64,000 bases of DNA from Rhodocollybia butyracea (taxonomy: Eukaryota; Basidiomycota; Agaricomycetes; Agaricales; Omphalotaceae): the NCBI GenBank assembly GCA_015501585.1, contig JADNRY010000001.1, forward strand, positions 124,001 through 188,000, in the 5' to 3' direction. Positions 1-11,697 of this stretch are shown piece after piece. The notes below the pieces were generated by a model. It saw only the letters and a program-made list of their open reading frames with translations, did not search any database and was not told the DNA's origin. The position numbers and the translations under genes were made by a program. Positions within the stretch are counted from its first letter, which is position 1. Each line of letters begins with the position of its first letter.

Positions 1-489
1 TTCAGCTCTTCTTCATTTTGAGCAAGGTCCACCAGATGCGTCCACACTGCGTATTTCATAGGTGGGAGCTTGCGCCGTTCTACTACACTAGGGTTCAAGT
101 GTGGAAGAACACTTTGGTATAGTTCTTCGAAACGTGTATGGCGAGTAGCGGGGTCCAAATGCTTGCTCGGTACAGGCGGTGCTTTAGGAGTTTTAGATGC
201 CGGCGTAGGTGCGGTTGCATGAGTAGCAGTGGTATCTGACGAGGATAACAGGTCTGGTTCGGCATCTTCGGAGAACAGGTCTTCAATCTCTATGGTTTTT
301 GGTGTCTTTTTCTTTGACACTAGGAAGTAAAAGGTTGAGTTTACCACAAGAAAAATCTGACAGAACAAATTCACCAATAGATGAGGCGTGTATTGCTCTT
401 CTATAAGGTTTAGCGGTGCAAGCACCTACAAGTCCACGCTTAGATAGTAAAAGTAGGGATTGACGTGAAAGAGCGAAGCAACTGGCCAT
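1..489 (-). CDS. Probable mitochondrial protein, 5' part only (possibly Mtf2-like)
   Basis: Minus-strand gene whose 3' part leaves the window. The start is ATG at 487-489. Exon 1 (375-489) encodes a Ser/Arg/Leu-rich N-terminus with no acidic residues (begins MASCFALSRQSLLLLSKRGL), which looks like a mitochondrial presequence. A 55-nt intron (320-374, GTGAAT...TAG) joins it in phase to exon 2 (1-319). Exon 2 reads through an acidic, Thr/Pro-rich linker into RFEELYQSVLPHLNP and KLPPMKYAVWTHLVDLAQ. I do not recognise the family firmly. The last stretch resembles the Mtf2-like domain of fungal mitochondrial RNA-polymerase-associated proteins, but this is a guess from pattern. It lies on the same strand downstream of rps17. 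Confidence 0.6.
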
Positions 490-807
490 CTTCGAGGAAA
501 GACTCTGAAGAGGAAACTTAGACTAAAGAGGAATCGAGATCATGTGATCTTATTAAAGAAAATTAGCGCCCAACTCGCACTATAGTAGTATAGCAGTAGT
601 AATACATAGCTGCATGTAAACTAATTCAGACTGGGTCGAGTAATCCATATCCATGTAAAGTTGGTTCATAGGTTTTGTTCTATCGAAAACAAGATCGAAA
701 ATCGATCCAGAATACACTAGTGACTTCCAGTTATAAAATCTGCGAGTTTCGATGGTGGCATTGTCTCATAGGCATAGGTAGCATACAAAAACCGATAACC
801 CACATAA
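490..807. other. Intergenic, 3' flank of rps17 and promoter of the first gene
   Basis: No gene seen. It should hold the rps17 3' UTR and the promoter of the minus-strand gene starting at 489. Confidence 0.6.
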
Positions 808-1510
808 CTATGTCCGAGCTGCACCAGGAACGTCTCGTCTGGGACGCCTGGGTCCACGCTCGGGTACAACAACAACAGGTGCAACAACGTTGACAGCGAT
901 AGTATCGAAGTTGAGAGCAGTAAGGAGAGCCTGAAATATGTTTATATTTAGTAAATTAAGAGAAAATAGAACTAGCAACAAACCTTGGTCTCTGGGTCAA
1001 CCTCAAGTCCAGCGACAGAAGTATCAAGTGCAGAGACTTCAGGAACGTAGTTGTCCTTCCTCTCACGCTCTTCCTCTTGAAGCTTGAAGGAAATACCGGG
1101 AACCGGGCCCTTTTGGATTCGCTTCATCAAGTGTGTGGTGAATCCCGAGATTTTGTTGCGTAGACGTTTGGAAGGGACAACAGCCTGTTGGAGCACCGTT
1201 TAAAAAAGAGCTCCGGAGTACAACAAAAAAGCAAACGCACGACTTCATCTATGATACGCTTGTTGGTGTGGAAATCGAGAGTCAAACGAGGGTAGCTGTT
1301 TGATCGAGATATAAGTGACAACAAGCTCTAAAATGTGTAATGTACGCACTATTTTTCAATCAAGACCCTCGACGCTCTTTTGGTGGTTTTCGTTCTAACT
1401 CGGCCCTATAAATTGCAAGATTCCAAATTCCGATAGTGTTCAAAAATGAGGATTCAAGCGGTTGAAGTCGTAAGTCCGAGGTATAGCATGAGCATCGGAT
1501 TACGCACCAT
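808..1510 (-). CDS. rps17: 40S ribosomal protein S17 (eS17)
   Basis: Small-subunit ribosomal protein eS17 of the cytosolic ribosome. Five exons: 1508-1510 (the ATG alone), 1350-1405, 1241-1295, 984-1184 and 808-930; introns of 53-102 nt. The joined frame is 438 nt, 145 residues, the usual eS17 size. Diagnostic stretches are [18 protein letters not shown] at the N-terminus, [12 protein letters not shown], then [20 protein letters not shown] and [20 protein letters not shown]. The tail is a basic [10 protein letters not shown] extension. The start is certain because the intron GTGCGT...TATAG directly follows an ATG and the next exon begins with the conserved G-R-V-R. The gene is divergent from rps22 across about 420 bp. 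Confidence 0.96.
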
Positions 1511-1930
1511 ATTGTTTTGTTCTTGAGGTTGTCACAGACGACGAGGCGACGAGTGCTTGAAAGATGACAGAGACTGCTTCTTCTCACGCTGGCGAGAAAC
1601 TGGACAGTTGCACGTGAGACGGCACGTGAAGACTAACGAGGACAAAAAAATCCATTCGTCCTTGTACTCATCCCTCAAGATCCTTCAAAAGGTGCTTATT
1701 TTCTTCCCTTATTGCTCTGCGGATTTGCGCTCGTCAATATTCAAGAGGTTATCGGACTGGCTCTCGAACATTTGGGCCACTATGATGGTCCAACTCAAAC
1801 CCGACAACCCGTTTGACTCGCGCTTTCCGTAGCGCGACACTCATTCTGGGTTTTTGTCTTGTACTTATCATATTCTTGTCGTACAGGCCATACTTGATTG
1901 ACCCAGAACACTCGTCTTTCGTCATTCAAA
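1511..1930. promoter_or_regulatory. Shared divergent promoter of rps17 and rps22
   Basis: This 420-bp spacer separates the ATG codons of two small-subunit ribosomal protein genes transcribed away from each other. Seen directly: two CACGTG hexamers at 1611-1616 and 1623-1628, 12 bp apart start to start, and several pyrimidine-rich tracts near both ATGs. CACGTG is the core bound by bHLH factors such as Cbf1 in fungi. A role in co-regulating the pair is inferred. Open frames inside it (for example 1557-1832) have no coding features. Confidence 0.6.
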
Positions 1931-2690
1931 ATGGTCCGCGTTTCCGTCCTTGTAAGTGATCATGTTAAATTATTTTTCCGTCCATATCCTGAATTTTATG
2001 CTAGAATGACTGCCTTAACAACATCGTCAATGCTGAGCGCCGTGGAAAGCGCCAGGTACTCATCCGTCCTTCCTCCAAGGTCGTTGTAAAATTCTTGAGT
2101 GTCATGCAGAGACATGGTTAGTTTTTGCTGTCTTTTGTACATTTTTCTCCCTTCCTCGAAGTGATAACTACGTCCGACGAGGGTATCTGCTTCTACCCGC
2201 CGCTCGTTTTAACGCTTCGATATATTGATGCACTTTCGTGTACGTCCCACACAAACCATACAACACGTTCTTCGCTTTTTTTCTACGGAGATGGGTTCAC
2301 AGTGGGCCGACATTCGATTATTTCTGCTATAGTATTTGTTAACTTCTTTCCTCGTACTAACACGTTCTTTCCAGGCTATATCGGTGAATTTGAAATCATC
2401 GATGACCACCGTGCTGGCAAAATTGTCATTCAGCTAAATGGTCGCCTCAACAAAACTGGTGTCATCTCCCCTCGATTCAACGTTCAAGTTACCCAAATTG
2501 AGTCATGGGTTAACTTGTTACTTCCTTCTCGTGGTTTTGGAATCATCATTTTGGTATGCCTATGTATGGTTTTGTTGATCGTTTGACTAATTCAGTTGTT
2601 TTTCTTCAGACCACCTCTTCCGGTATTCTTGACCATGAGGAGGCTCGTCGTAAGAATGTTGGAGGCAAGATTCTTGGCTATGTGTACTAG
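1931..2690 (+). CDS. rps22: 40S ribosomal protein S22 / S15a (uS8)
   Basis: Small-subunit protein uS8, which binds the central domain of 18S rRNA. Exons 1931-1951, 2005-2116, 2375-2553 and 2610-2690 join to 393 nt, 130 residues, exactly the family length. Recognised stretches: MVRVSVL at the start, [55 protein letters not shown] and the C-terminal [17 protein letters not shown]. Intron 2 is 258 nt, about five times the local norm (see the ncRNA entry). It is divergent from rps17 and convergent with dgk1. Confidence 0.97.
2160..2350 (+). ncRNA. Candidate H/ACA snoRNA inside rps22 intron 2
   Basis: Rps22 intron 2 (2117-2374) is far longer than any other intron in this gene. It contains an irregular hairpin: 5' arm 2177-2185, loop 2186-2193, 3' arm 2194-2207, with a 5-nt bulge on the 3' side. 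Downstream are an ANANNA-like stretch (AAACCA) and several ACA triplets. In budding yeast the RPS22B intron hosts the H/ACA snoRNA snR44, so a homologous intronic snoRNA is reasonable. I could not define its ends, pockets or target, and a C/D layout is not supported (no clear C/D box pair). Confidence 0.3.
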
Positions 2691-3111
2691 TGGGCTCGCT
2701 TTGGATCGTGTACATATACATCTATGTCTCCATAAGATTTATGCCATGCTTCCATCGCTGCTAGCCGCTCTGTACGGTTCGAACAAACATGATTTGCTTT
2801 CAGATTCTGAATTCAAACAACTAGCTGAATTACAAAATACAGATATCCAACGCAGTGATACTGCCTATGTATAGCAAATCATGAATGGTATGTAAGTAGG
2901 TAAACGATGTGATAGTAAGTTCGTAGCGCAACGTAGCTTGGTAATGTATAAAGATTATCGGTAAGGGGATGAGGTTTCTACTGTTAAAATTCTAGGCACG
3001 CGGGGATGAGAAGAGGAATTGGCGGTTTAAGTTGGTGGGAGGAAGAAGGAAGCAGAGCATCAAAAAAAAACGAAGTCAAGTCAAACCTGAGCCCCAATAT
3101 CACCTGTAACA
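2691..3111. other. Convergent 3' flanks of rps22 and dgk1
   Basis: No gene seen. Both flanking genes end here, so the sequence is 3' UTR and terminator DNA. Confidence 0.6.
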
Positions 3112-4511
3112 CTATCTGCGAACCCAACCCGATACTGCTCCTAGAATCTTGAAAAATGCCCAGAGACACCCTCCCGAGATGATGGGCAAGGTAAGGTTAT
3201 CATCAAGAGAGCCGAGGTCTGTAAAGGAACGTCAAGATTAGGATTAGTTCCCAGGAAAGCGACGACAAACTCACCCAACGCTTCCGCGACTCCACTAATC
3301 AACCCCGCAAACACGGCTAACGCGCTCAGTTCAATCAAGCCACCTGATACCGATGCGCCACCGTTCCAGAACCACGTCACATCGCCTCGTTCGACGCGTA
3401 GTGGTATAGGTGCTACCCACCCCCAAAATACGAAAGCAATACAGGCTCCGGTCAAGGAAGCTGCAAGGAAGCCTGCAAGTGATTTTCTCGGTGCCAAAGG
3501 GAGTACTAGTTTGGACCTGAGAGACTGAGGTAAGAAGGGGAGGAGAGGAAGACGTGCAGGAAGACGCGGAGTATATCCTCCCCAAAGTCTGCCAATGGTA
3601 GACGCTGCTGTGTCTGCCCATGAAAGAATCAGGATTGCCACAGTAGCGACGTCGAGGGGGTAAAATGTAAGGGCAAAGTTGACGCCAATAATGTACCATA
3701 TCACGCCATTTGTGGACCGTTTCTCACTTTCTCGCATGAGAAAACCTAGGTAACGCTCGTACACCAGAGCAAAGCCTGGATATGTCAAGCGCAGATAATC
3801 TGCAGGCGCAATGAAGCAAAGCGCAGACCAAAGGGTGTACACGACTATTTTCGCAGATCCATTCGAAAGGTAGAGGTATATCGTGAAGAAACCTGAGTTG
3901 GACGATTAGAGAGAGCAGGATAAAATGAAGGAAACATATGTACCAATTGATGAATGTAAAACCTTTCGAGGAATTTCCCAGTCTATCTTTTTCTTGTCCT
4001 CTGCTTTTGCATTGCCATTGCTGCTAGCCAGTGCCACGCCATTACCGTTTGCTAATAAAAGTGCCTTGGCCACCTCTCTTTCTTCTTCATGTACTCCATC
4101 TACGGTCCTTTCTGGCTCCCTGTCGTCATCTTTCTCCCTTTCGGCATCGTTCTCCTCCTCAAGCCCGAAGATCTCCATATCCAAATGCACGCCAGTTAAC
4201 CCTTCTAGTGTTTTGATCACCTTGCGCGTGATATCGTGTAACTGTGAGCTGGGTTCAGGAGACAATGATGCCTTTGCTCTTTGGCCGGACTCGGGAGATA
4301 AGGAGGTAATGGTTATCCTCGAAGATACCGATGTTGAACAGTGGGAAGGAAGTGGCTTCGTAAAAGTAGAGTTGGTAAGTTGTACTGAAATGGGCGACTT
4401 TGCTCTGCGTGCTGAACGTCGCCGGTCGTGTGAGGGGCGATCAACAGAAAAATCTGTGGACATGAGTATTTGCTTTTCTGAAGTGTGGCTTTCCTTCGTT
4501 GTTTCTTTCAC
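3112..4511 (-). CDS. dgk1: CTP-dependent diacylglycerol kinase (Dgk1 family)
   Basis: Membrane enzyme of the ER/nuclear envelope that phosphorylates diacylglycerol with CTP to phosphatidate, opposing the Pah1 phosphatase. Exons 3944-4511, 3275-3892 and 3112-3218 join to 1293 nt, 430 residues. Residues 1-175 are a poorly conserved Ser-rich and acidic cytosolic arm. The catalytic part begins with EIPRKVLHSSIGFFTIYLYL and continues through several hydrophobic helices including PLDVATVAILILSWADTAAS, the family's core helix. It ends with LGSLDDNLTLPIISGG and CLWAFFKI, as in the family. A downstream ATG (MSTDFS, 16 codons in) is a possible alternative start. The two introns (51 and 56 nt) have clean GT/AG ends and keep frame. 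Confidence 0.93.
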
Positions 4512-6436
4512 TGAGTTTGACGGTTTCTCGAAGTGAGAAAGTGTTCATAAACGTGAGGAACGTCAAAGTTGGCGAAGAAAGGAAGACGAAAAGGGTGAAC
4601 GTTCATGCAACCGAATACGCGACGTCACGGTCTTTGACTCATCAAACGATATAACGTTTTCCCACTGCCTCATTTACCTCTCAGAGCTGTTTTCAAGGTA
4701 AACCCCCTTAACTTAAAAACTACGTTTAACCAAGGACACCATGCATTAGCTGTGCTCTCAGAAGAACCACAGATGCAAACGCTTGCTACTTTTAAATAAT
4801 TCAGTAACATAAACAGATCCTTCGTACACGTATCATCAGAGTCTTTGGACCGAGTACTACTGGATAGGAATAGTATGATTGGGCTAACAGAGCAACAAGT
4901 TGGTACAGATCATAGGAAGAAAGGTTACAGCCCTGGTCCCATGGGAGCGGCACGGGTAAACAGCTCGCTGGTAGACTCGAACCAGTCCCTGCTGCCTGGT
5001 CGTGAGTTGATATCACTTCCTCAGCAGAGGCTGACATCTTTGATCGAGGTTCATCAAACTGCTGGCTCGAGTTCAGCTTGCTGAGAACGAAGTATGATGG
5101 AGTGTCATTGGAGTCGATGCAGGAAAATCTAACTATAGCGTCTAACAATCTTGAGATCGAAACGGATATAGTACATACTTAATTCGCAAACATTTAATAT
5201 TCAATACGTGCTTGGATCCACAGCTACGAGTTGCAAGGGCTTGTGTCGCATACTTACATGAAGAAGAAACATAGCGGAAAACAAAAAGAGATAATCATAA
5301 CACTCAAATTGATACATGGCCCTCTTTTGACAAAGCTAAGATAATATAAAGCAGAGTGGATTGCGACACTATCTGTCTGTCTCTGTAGTTACTAGTCGTG
5401 AACTTGAAGCCTCAGCAACTGAAAACGTTAGCCGGCTTCCGCTAGTTAAGATGAGAAAAAAGACTAGCGAACTGAGCTTGGAACTGACTCAGAGCTCTGG
5501 CAATCAGCACAGTACATTTCGATCTGGATCTTGCCTGAGTAGAAAGTGTCAAAGTACTTGAGAAAGTACTAACTTGGAAACTCAATCGATTTGTCTGGCC
5601 ACATCCGCATCACCCATCAAAGTTTCACCAAAGGTAAATGAGTACCAGGCGTCACGGACTACTACAGAGAGATACATGAAACGATGTAGCTAGGTAAAGA
5701 TTGACGGGGCTGAACAGCCCAGTCTGAATATCACAGTAATATTCAATATGATTTTGATATTCAACGCAATATTTAAGTTGTTGAGCCAAGGTGCCGATAC
5801 ATCTAGACATATACTAGCAGCATATAGCCTAGTACAAATGTTCCCCTGATAAGGATTTAGTAGCGCGCAGCTTCAGTGTAAATCCTTACATGCGGCAAGT
5901 ACTGAGATTGTTGGCTTAATGACACGTCGACTGGTAGCGTCTGTGATAGTCTCGCCTGTCGTAGGATGGCAGCATGAAACTTTGAAGCGGGCTATTTTTC
6001 AGTGATACCACTGCATCTTATCTGGGGCTGAGAAATGTAGCATATTCAAGCCTCAGATCAAGTTTCAACAACCGATGAGAATAGAGAGGGTAGCCTGAGA
6101 GACAGACTCTGTATATAGATTAACCGAATAGGCTATCTTCCCAGGCCCCACTGAACTCCTGCAGAAGGTTTGATAGGATTCTACCGTTAATCCCTGTTTA
6201 ATCCAATTCTTCATTCCAGGTAGTGGTTGATATGAACCACTCTCGGCTTTGATTGGGTCAAAGCATGTAGTTGACCCTGAATAATTGGCTTGATAATCGA
6301 CTGACTCGAGAGTTGGAGCTACATACTTTCTGTCCTCGTTTCAACCAAGTTCTGGATGCGGATGGATAGTCTAGTACCTATATTCTACGGCTGAATAGGA
6401 AAAGCTATGGATGCCAAAACAGTCTCACAGGAAAGA
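4512..6436. other. Gene-poor stretch between dgk1 and skn7
   Basis: About 1.9 kb with no gene I can support. The longest open frame (minus, 4801-5148, 115 codons) has no recognisable motif and no intron context. An AT-rich stretch with repeated ATATTCAA-like words lies at 5730-5780. No transposon ends or tRNA seen. The left end should be the dgk1 promoter. Confidence 0.5.
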
Positions 6437-9400
6437 TTACTCAATAACCTCGAAGCGACTCCGCTTCGTATCTCTCCCATCATCCTCGTCATCCAACCTT
6501 CGTTTCTGAACATCCAATCCCATACCTCCAAAAGAGGCTGTGTCATTACCGTACCCGCCCATGTCCATGCTGCCCGCAAATGTCTCCCCGTTTACAATTC
6601 CGGATAAGATAGTGCTATACTGCTCGTCGGTCAAACCCATACCAGCCAGTGGATTCAGCCGACCCATGTCATCGTCATCTGCAGTCATCGGCAGAGGGCT
6701 GAATGTGTACGATGATTGGACAGCTGCCGACGTAGAAGCTAATGTACCGGTGGAGAGATCATTGGATGTGGACGAGTTGTTATAACTCTGGCGAGCGATC
6801 AAGGCAGCTCGGGACGTGATAGCCTCTTCGAAGGCGGAATCCGACAAGGGTGGAATTCCTACTGACCGAGGTACCCGTGACATTTGCTGTATGACTTTGA
6901 GATGCATGAGATGTTTCTAACGGGGAAGGTAATCAGTTTACATGTCTCCGAGCAATTGGGAAATCATCGAACCTCCAGCATATCTAGTAAACCTTGCTTT
7001 GTAAAAGGCTTGGGAAGAATGTCATTCATCCCTGTATCAAGGGATCGTGAACATGCGTAAAACGAATAAAGCAGTGCGCATACCAGAATGATAATAAGTC
7101 ATTATTTCGTTCGGTTTCGAATTACTAGTCATTGATATAATCGGAGTCATATGGTCGAACTTGCGAATCAACGATGTCGCGGAGACACCGTCGAGTTTAG
7201 GCATAACAATGTCCTACAGAAACATTAATAAGTGCGGAAATGTTTACGAACACGCGCACCATGAGTACCAGATCATATTTTTCCAAGTTCATCTTATTCA
7301 CTGCACCCACCCCATCCACCGCTACGTCAATCTTACAACCAAAGACCTGTAAGAACTTGGAGCTGAGTTTCCTGCTCACCGCATCGTCGTCAACGAGGAG
7401 GACTCGAGGAGAAACAGCCCATCCGGGAACAAACGTCGATCGTCGAACGCGTAACGTGTTTGAGCCAGACCTAGCATCCATTAATACCGAGGACGACGAC
7501 GATTCGAAACCAGGTGTAGAAGCTGAAGTCATAGCTGAACTTCCACCATCTGATCGGCGTTCCTGTCCACCCACCGAGCTATCCAGTTGCGATGTGGATA
7601 ATAAGTCTGGCCTTGAAGCTCCACCAAACATCCCTGCGTCGAAGTTCCATGTTCCACTCATATCATCAATGGCACCCTTGGGCATGAGATGACCAACAGT
7701 GTATACTTCAAGTCCTTCGTGATCAGATGTGTAGTCTGAGAAGGGATTAAGCATTGAGAGAGGGGATGATGGTTGCCGTTCTTGCTGGGATAGAGATTGT
7801 GACGGAACAGGAAGTCCTTGAGAAGCAGAATTGCTCAGCGGGGGGACATTAGGAAGCACCAGATTCCATGATCCACCTCCGGAATCAGGCTGTAAATCTT
7901 GGTGCTGCTCCTGCTCCTGCTCCTGCTCCTGCTGGGCATTTGCTGCCATTGTCGAGGCGGAAGGCATAACCACTTCATCGCTCAATCCATCCGATATTGA
8001 TGAGTCAACAGAGTTCTCCCGTGGTATTTCCTGTTCTGGTACGTTCTCGTTCTTCCTCGACCCAAATGTCTCCATTGCATTCACCAGTTTGGCAGCTGCA
8101 TTACTCAAGAATCCGGCGCTCGCCGGGCGCATTTTTTGTAGTTCCCCGATCTTCGCCAATGCGTCTCGACGAGAGGTGATTTTCGTCGGACCTACCTCCG
8201 CACCGACTCCACCCCACACATCTGTCGCTATCGAGGCTGCATTGTGTAAAGAGTTTACAAAAGACCCATCGGGATTAATGAGCCCGGCGTTAGTTGCTGC
8301 CGTCCATAGTCTCGAGGGCGGCCTATCACTAGCTCCGTCTCCAAAACCAAGGTTGTTACTTCCTGTTGAATCGGCGCTCCCGTTATTTCCATTAAGTACC
8401 TCCCCTGCCCTTCTGGATATTTCATTCATCTTCATCAATGCAGATCGTCCAAGCGAGTCGTTGACACCTGCTATACCCATTGAATCAGTATTTGCGGATC
8501 CTGACGCTCCGTTTTCTGCGTATGAGCGGTATGAAGGCCCAATAATTTGTTCCGCAGCGGATGAAGAAACGAAAGGATTGTCATTTGATAGTGTTAACGA
8601 AGATGACGAGGAAGAAGCCATTTGCTGTAAGGTTGGAGACGATAACATCGTTGAAGTAGAAGGGAATACATTGACTGGGGAGGGCGAAGTCATCGAGTTT
8701 GAGAGGTCTGAACTATTCGTAGTGGGTGGAAGGGCACGTCGTTTGCCTTTGCCTAAATACGCACAACGCATAATTGCGGAGTCCAGGTTGCAATAGAGCA
8801 AGATCCCGAGTCCAAAGCCATGAGGATTTGAGAAGAATTCAAAGTTGAGGTTTGGTGCACGCAAAGACATTGTTTGATTGGTTGAGTATGGAACAGAACA
8901 TAAAAAAGAAAAAAGAAATAGTCAGTACATTATCTCTTCCAAACGAAGAAAATCAGAAAGTATGATACAAAGGGAGAGGAAGGAGACAGGATTCTTGGAT
9001 ATTTATTTAACGCTTTTTGAGCTGGAACATTGAGGACAAGATCTAGCAACTGGCACCAAGAAAAAGGTGCATTAAGATACATACTACTTTTAAGGCAGGC
9101 TAACGGAAAAACCAAGTACAACGAAAGGAACAAAAAACTATTGAATACAATCCTAATGCCAGTGGAGAGAGAGAAGATGTGGAGCAAAAGCGTCGAAGAA
9201 GAATGAAAATCACAGGTAAGATAGGGAGATCCTACTCACCCTCCCCTCCGGCACCACCACCGCGTAAAACCCACTCGATGAGACCCTGCATCACAGAGTC
9301 TTGTTGAGCCATATTTCGTTGGAAACCCACCATTTCGATTAGAACCTAATGGAAGAACGTCAGCGGCCAGTACATGGCGACAGTTGTGAAGGGAAATATC

Positions 9401-10548
9401 GACCTGCTGAGGTCACGGCATAGAGTATCAGCCATTCAAACGCAAACATACCTCGTGGTAATTCCGCTCTAAGCCACCAAGATTCCTCTCAAGGTTCCCT
9501 ATATTTCGTTCTAGAGATCGTATATGAGAGGACAACTCGTCGTGGGACGCAGTAAGTCGATCGACTTGAGATTGCAGTTGCTGATTGTGATAGTCTTTCG
9601 AAAGCAAGGTGTTAGCACAACAAGTAGGTTGAGCAAATAGAGCAAGTGTACGCCGACTGTTCAGTGGGAGAGCCTTGCTTACCCTTACCATTGTACCCAC
9701 TGCCGCCAGAGCTATAGAACGGGCCAGGGCTTCCGCCAGCACTCCCAGAGCCGCTAGCTAATGGAATCCCACTGTTTCCGGATGAGCCCATCGGCCGCGT
9801 TGTGGAAGCAGCATTTTGGGTAGTCTGATTTTTCCGAGAGGCAGGAACCTTACGTTTGATATTTTCCAGAGCATCGCGCCTGTGGGCATGAAAATCTGGA
9901 TGGCGGAATGTCCAAGAATGTTCTCCGTAGGTATTATCGTCGGTATTTTTCACCTGAGACAAGGATAGATAGTTAGATTTGTGACAAGAAATAAATATAG
10001 ATCGTACCTTGTGAAAGTCATACTTGTTCAGCTGTCGCACAAAGCTAGCAAAGTTTGAATGTTTGAACATTCTCGGAAGGATAGATTTGGTGAATTCGTT
10101 CATATCTTTGACGACGAAACAGTCGCCTTGTGGACCCCAGGAAACAACATCCTGAAAGGATTGGTCCTCGAGCATCCTGACAGCAGAGCCGTCAGCAAAT
10201 GATGGATGTCAACTAGACCCTTGCGTACTTGTATAGTTTCTTGACAAAGTCGCTGGTAGATGGCATGGAGTCCTCCATAGCTGTAGAGTGCTGATTTGGA
10301 TATGGTAAATCGCGCTGCTCAGGCTTGACTTTGACCCGGGGATGGGGTTCAAGTCTGGGCAATAATGGAGGCTGGTGCGAAATTACAGAAGGGTGTATCT
10401 CGTCCCTTGAATGCGAAGTTCTGTGAGCAGAAGAAGTCCAAGGATTCTGCGATTCAGGTTGTAGCGGTGACAAAGGTAAGGAATTGCTGTACTGTTGAGG
10501 AGCAGGGAGAGGAAGGTCATTCGAGTGCCTAGAACGGCGGCTCATCAT
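6437..10548 (-). CDS. skn7: Skn7-type transcription factor: HSF DNA-binding domain plus response-regulator receiver
   Basis: Terminal regulator of a fungal two-component phosphorelay and of oxidative-stress transcription. Nine exons: 10229-10548, 10008-10176, 9683-9953 (or ending 9689), 9452-9594, 9240-9345, 7260-8752, 7084-7213, 6973-7031, 6437-6916; 1056 residues. Residues 97-200 are an HSF-type domain ([20 protein letters not shown], then [20 protein letters not shown] and [20 protein letters not shown]). A coiled coil with [20 protein letters not shown] follows. A long Ser/Asn/Gln-rich linker comes next, and a receiver from about residue 784 with [14 protein letters not shown], phospho-acceptor Asp 835 in [13 protein letters not shown], and the Lys of [10 protein letters not shown]. 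The HSF and receiver parts are separated by a 487-nt intron (8753-9239), and exon 5 is followed at once by an in-frame TAG, so a short HSF-only product is possible. Exon calls outside that intron are strong. Confidence 0.9.
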
Positions 10549-11697
10549 ATATGTTTTCTGAGAGCTTGCAGTAGCAATTCAAAAGATACAATCACACAAA
10601 TGGCTTTTCTGTGTGTTAGGTTTCCCAGGCTCGGCGTGATCTTACTCCGTCAGACTTCAATATCCTAGAATTATCTGTAAATCTGCACTGTTTCCTTCAT
10701 TTATTCAACTACTTCAGCTCAAACTCTTCTTCTTTCAATGCACGGAGCTATCTCGACTGGTCTAGACCGTTCCAGATTCTTGAATCAAATCTGGTGTGGC
10801 CGTGCAAAGGCCTGGGCCCTCTATTCATCCTACTGCCGAAATGATATTAACGGATCGAAACGGATTGGACGGGACACACGGAACGTTCCGGTGGCAATAA
10901 GCATCGTTCGATGTGGCCACTTTCAATGGGTCTTCGAAACCTTGATTGCTTTCCCAGCATTCAGCAAGTGGAGTCTGCAGGTTTTGAACGACATCATTCT
11001 TATCTAGGGTCCAGACCCCCCAAATGAATGAAAGATCTGGATCCCCAAGTGGCCAAAGAAAGTTAAAGAATTACACTCAAGTTTTAACAACGTTCGAGCC
11101 TTGAGGCCTATGTACCACCGTGAGCCGTAACCTGCCGTAACTTTGTAGATATCCTGGCCTGCACAATTGACGAGAGCGATTTTACTGTAAATTAGATCAT
11201 ACAGGTCTTCTTGAATCAGAAAACATAACTTAATTTGGTCCTACCACATCTCCGGATTTCCTTCAGGCCCCAACTAGACTCAGCGCTGAATCCTAGTGTA
11301 CCATCGGAGGGAGGCAATGACAAGGGCTATATGACCAAAAGCTCTCCAAGTTTAGATACTGTGAAGCTGGGTCAGGTTGGTCAGTAACCTGAGATAGGGC
11401 GAAAATCACTTCCGACCTAGTTTAGGATAGGGTTAAAACCCATAGGTTGACGCGAGAGCTCTAGAGTTTATAGGCAGGTGCTATGTACGTAGATGGTAGA
11501 AAATTCTGTAACACTGTGAGACCACACCTCTACAGTTCCAATATTCAGGAGAATCATCACGTAGTTAGTGTTTGGAAAATCCAACTATTTAGAACAGTCT
11601 GTCCAGTAGAGTGTGTCGTGAAGCTACCTAGATCTAGATCCTTATCGAGCCAATACTTCTTCTTTGCTCTCCTTGCCGCGTATAATCAATCGTTAAA
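10549..11697. other. Gene-poor stretch upstream of skn7
   Basis: About 1.15 kb without a supportable gene. The right part is the 3' flank of the SWIM/RING gene and the left part the skn7 promoter. Open frames at 10738-11007 and 11483-11704 look random. Confidence 0.5.

Noticed and set aside
3925..4536. 203-codon plus-strand frame
   Set aside because: Antisense shadow of dgk1 exon 1.
4801..5148. 115-codon minus-strand frame in a gene-poor stretch
   Set aside because: No motif, no splice context and no homology I could recall; too weak to list as a gene.
5730..5780. AT-rich ATATTCAA repeats as a replication origin or element
   Set aside because: Only a few short imperfect words; no distinctive array.
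7831..8796. 321-codon plus-strand open frame
   Set aside because: Antisense to the Ser/Asn-rich linker exon of skn7; biased codon use of that exon keeps the other strand open.
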